64,000 nt of DNA, taken from Nectonema munidae (lineage: Eukaryota > Nematomorpha > Nectonematoida > Nectonematidae). Location of the stretch: positions 1 through 64,000 of the forward strand of contig JAUIRK010000966.1 in NCBI GenBank assembly GCA_030549495.1, given 5' to 3'. A model generated the notes under the pieces. It worked only from the letters and a program-made list of their open reading frames with translations, was not told the origin of the DNA and searched no databases. A program made the position numbers and the translations under genes. Positions 63,618 through 64,000 of this stretch are shown here, piece after piece (position 1 is the first letter of the stretch; every line of letters begins with the position of its first letter).

Positions 63618-64000
63618 CTGTGCAAATTAATTGGGACAGTGGTGGGAAAAATAAAATAACAAACAAGTGTAAAGTGTTTATTATATTATTCATATTTAAT
63701 AAGAAATATGTCCACCTTTGGCCTGTATGACCATTCTCACACGCTTTGGCATTGATTTTACCAGTGTCGAACACATTTTCACAAGTAAGGTCTTGTAAAA
63801 AATAGCCCCTCCATCTGGAAAGTCTTTTTCTACAATAGGAAGCAAATGGGTTTGCAAGATATTCATGTACTTATCGCTGTTCATCATTCCTTCGACATGT
63901 ATATGACTTCCTGGACCTTTAGCAGTGAAACTTCCCCCAAACATCTTTTTAGGTGGATATTTTGGGGCTTGCTAAATGTGTCCATCTCGTAGACGTAGAG
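63618..64000 (-). mobile_element. Tc1-like transposon, internally deleted, cut by window edge
   Basis: Minus strand. MFGGSFTAKGPGSHIHVEGM and NSDKYMNILQTHLLPIVEKD are the middle of a Tc1 transposase; MPKRVRMVIQAKGGHISY is its very end. The DDE segment between them, with the second Asp and the last acidic residue, is missing in frame, so it is a deletion derivative. CTGTGCAAATTAATTGGGAC after TA at 63616-63617 looks like the terminal repeat. The other end is beyond position 64000. Confidence 0.85.

Overview
This is AT-rich eukaryotic DNA carrying one recognisable host gene and many transposon insertions, almost all of them fossils. The gene is a cGMP-dependent protein kinase (PKG, the family of Drosophila foraging and vertebrate PRKG1/2) on the plus strand. 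It is read from 14 exons between 15118 and 63394, and its last exons lie beyond the right edge. Long AT-rich introns, very long dinucleotide arrays, and piggyBac, Tc1, hAT, MULE, pogo and tRNA-SINE insertions suggest an arthropod, perhaps a crustacean such as a copepod. That is an impression of genome style, not proof of a species.

Layout. Positions 1-15117 are upstream of the first coding exon and hold: a tRNA-like SINE (about 2245); a 3.3 kb piggyBac element (4383-7685) that cut a minus-strand gene-like repeat (4056-4378 and 7690-8590); a 399 bp pure (TG)n array; and a 318 bp hAT-type MITE with 8 bp target duplications. Intron 1 (15388-25228) holds a Tigger/pogo fossil, one copy of an about 300 bp repeat, and a 5'-truncated LINE with a perfect 14 bp target duplication. 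Intron 3 holds a second, different piggyBac. Intron 4 holds a 127 bp TTAA-flanked MITE and tandem repeats. Intron 5 is a three-level nest: a LINE, split by the about 300 bp repeat, split in turn by a large palindrome made from two 3' halves of an IS630/Tc1-like transposon. Introns 8 and 9 hold two hAT-type MITEs and a SINE. Intron 10 holds a 742 bp (CA)n array, a MULE transposase fossil and an about 150 bp satellite. Intron 11 holds a Ginger-type DNA transposon (integrase, about 190 bp inverted repeats, TATA duplication) apparently inserted in an old relative of the first piggyBac, then a hAT fragment. Intron 13 holds a hAT fossil and a second gene-like repeat family. Intron 14 holds a deleted Tc1 element running off the right edge.

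All 13 splice junctions of the kinase keep phase, and the deduced 624 residues contain every expected PKG part in order: N-terminal leucine-zipper coiled coil, autoinhibitory segment, cGMP sites A and B, and kinase domain. The host gene therefore looks functional although its introns are loaded with insertions. No CRISPR array, rRNA or convincing free-standing tRNA gene was seen.
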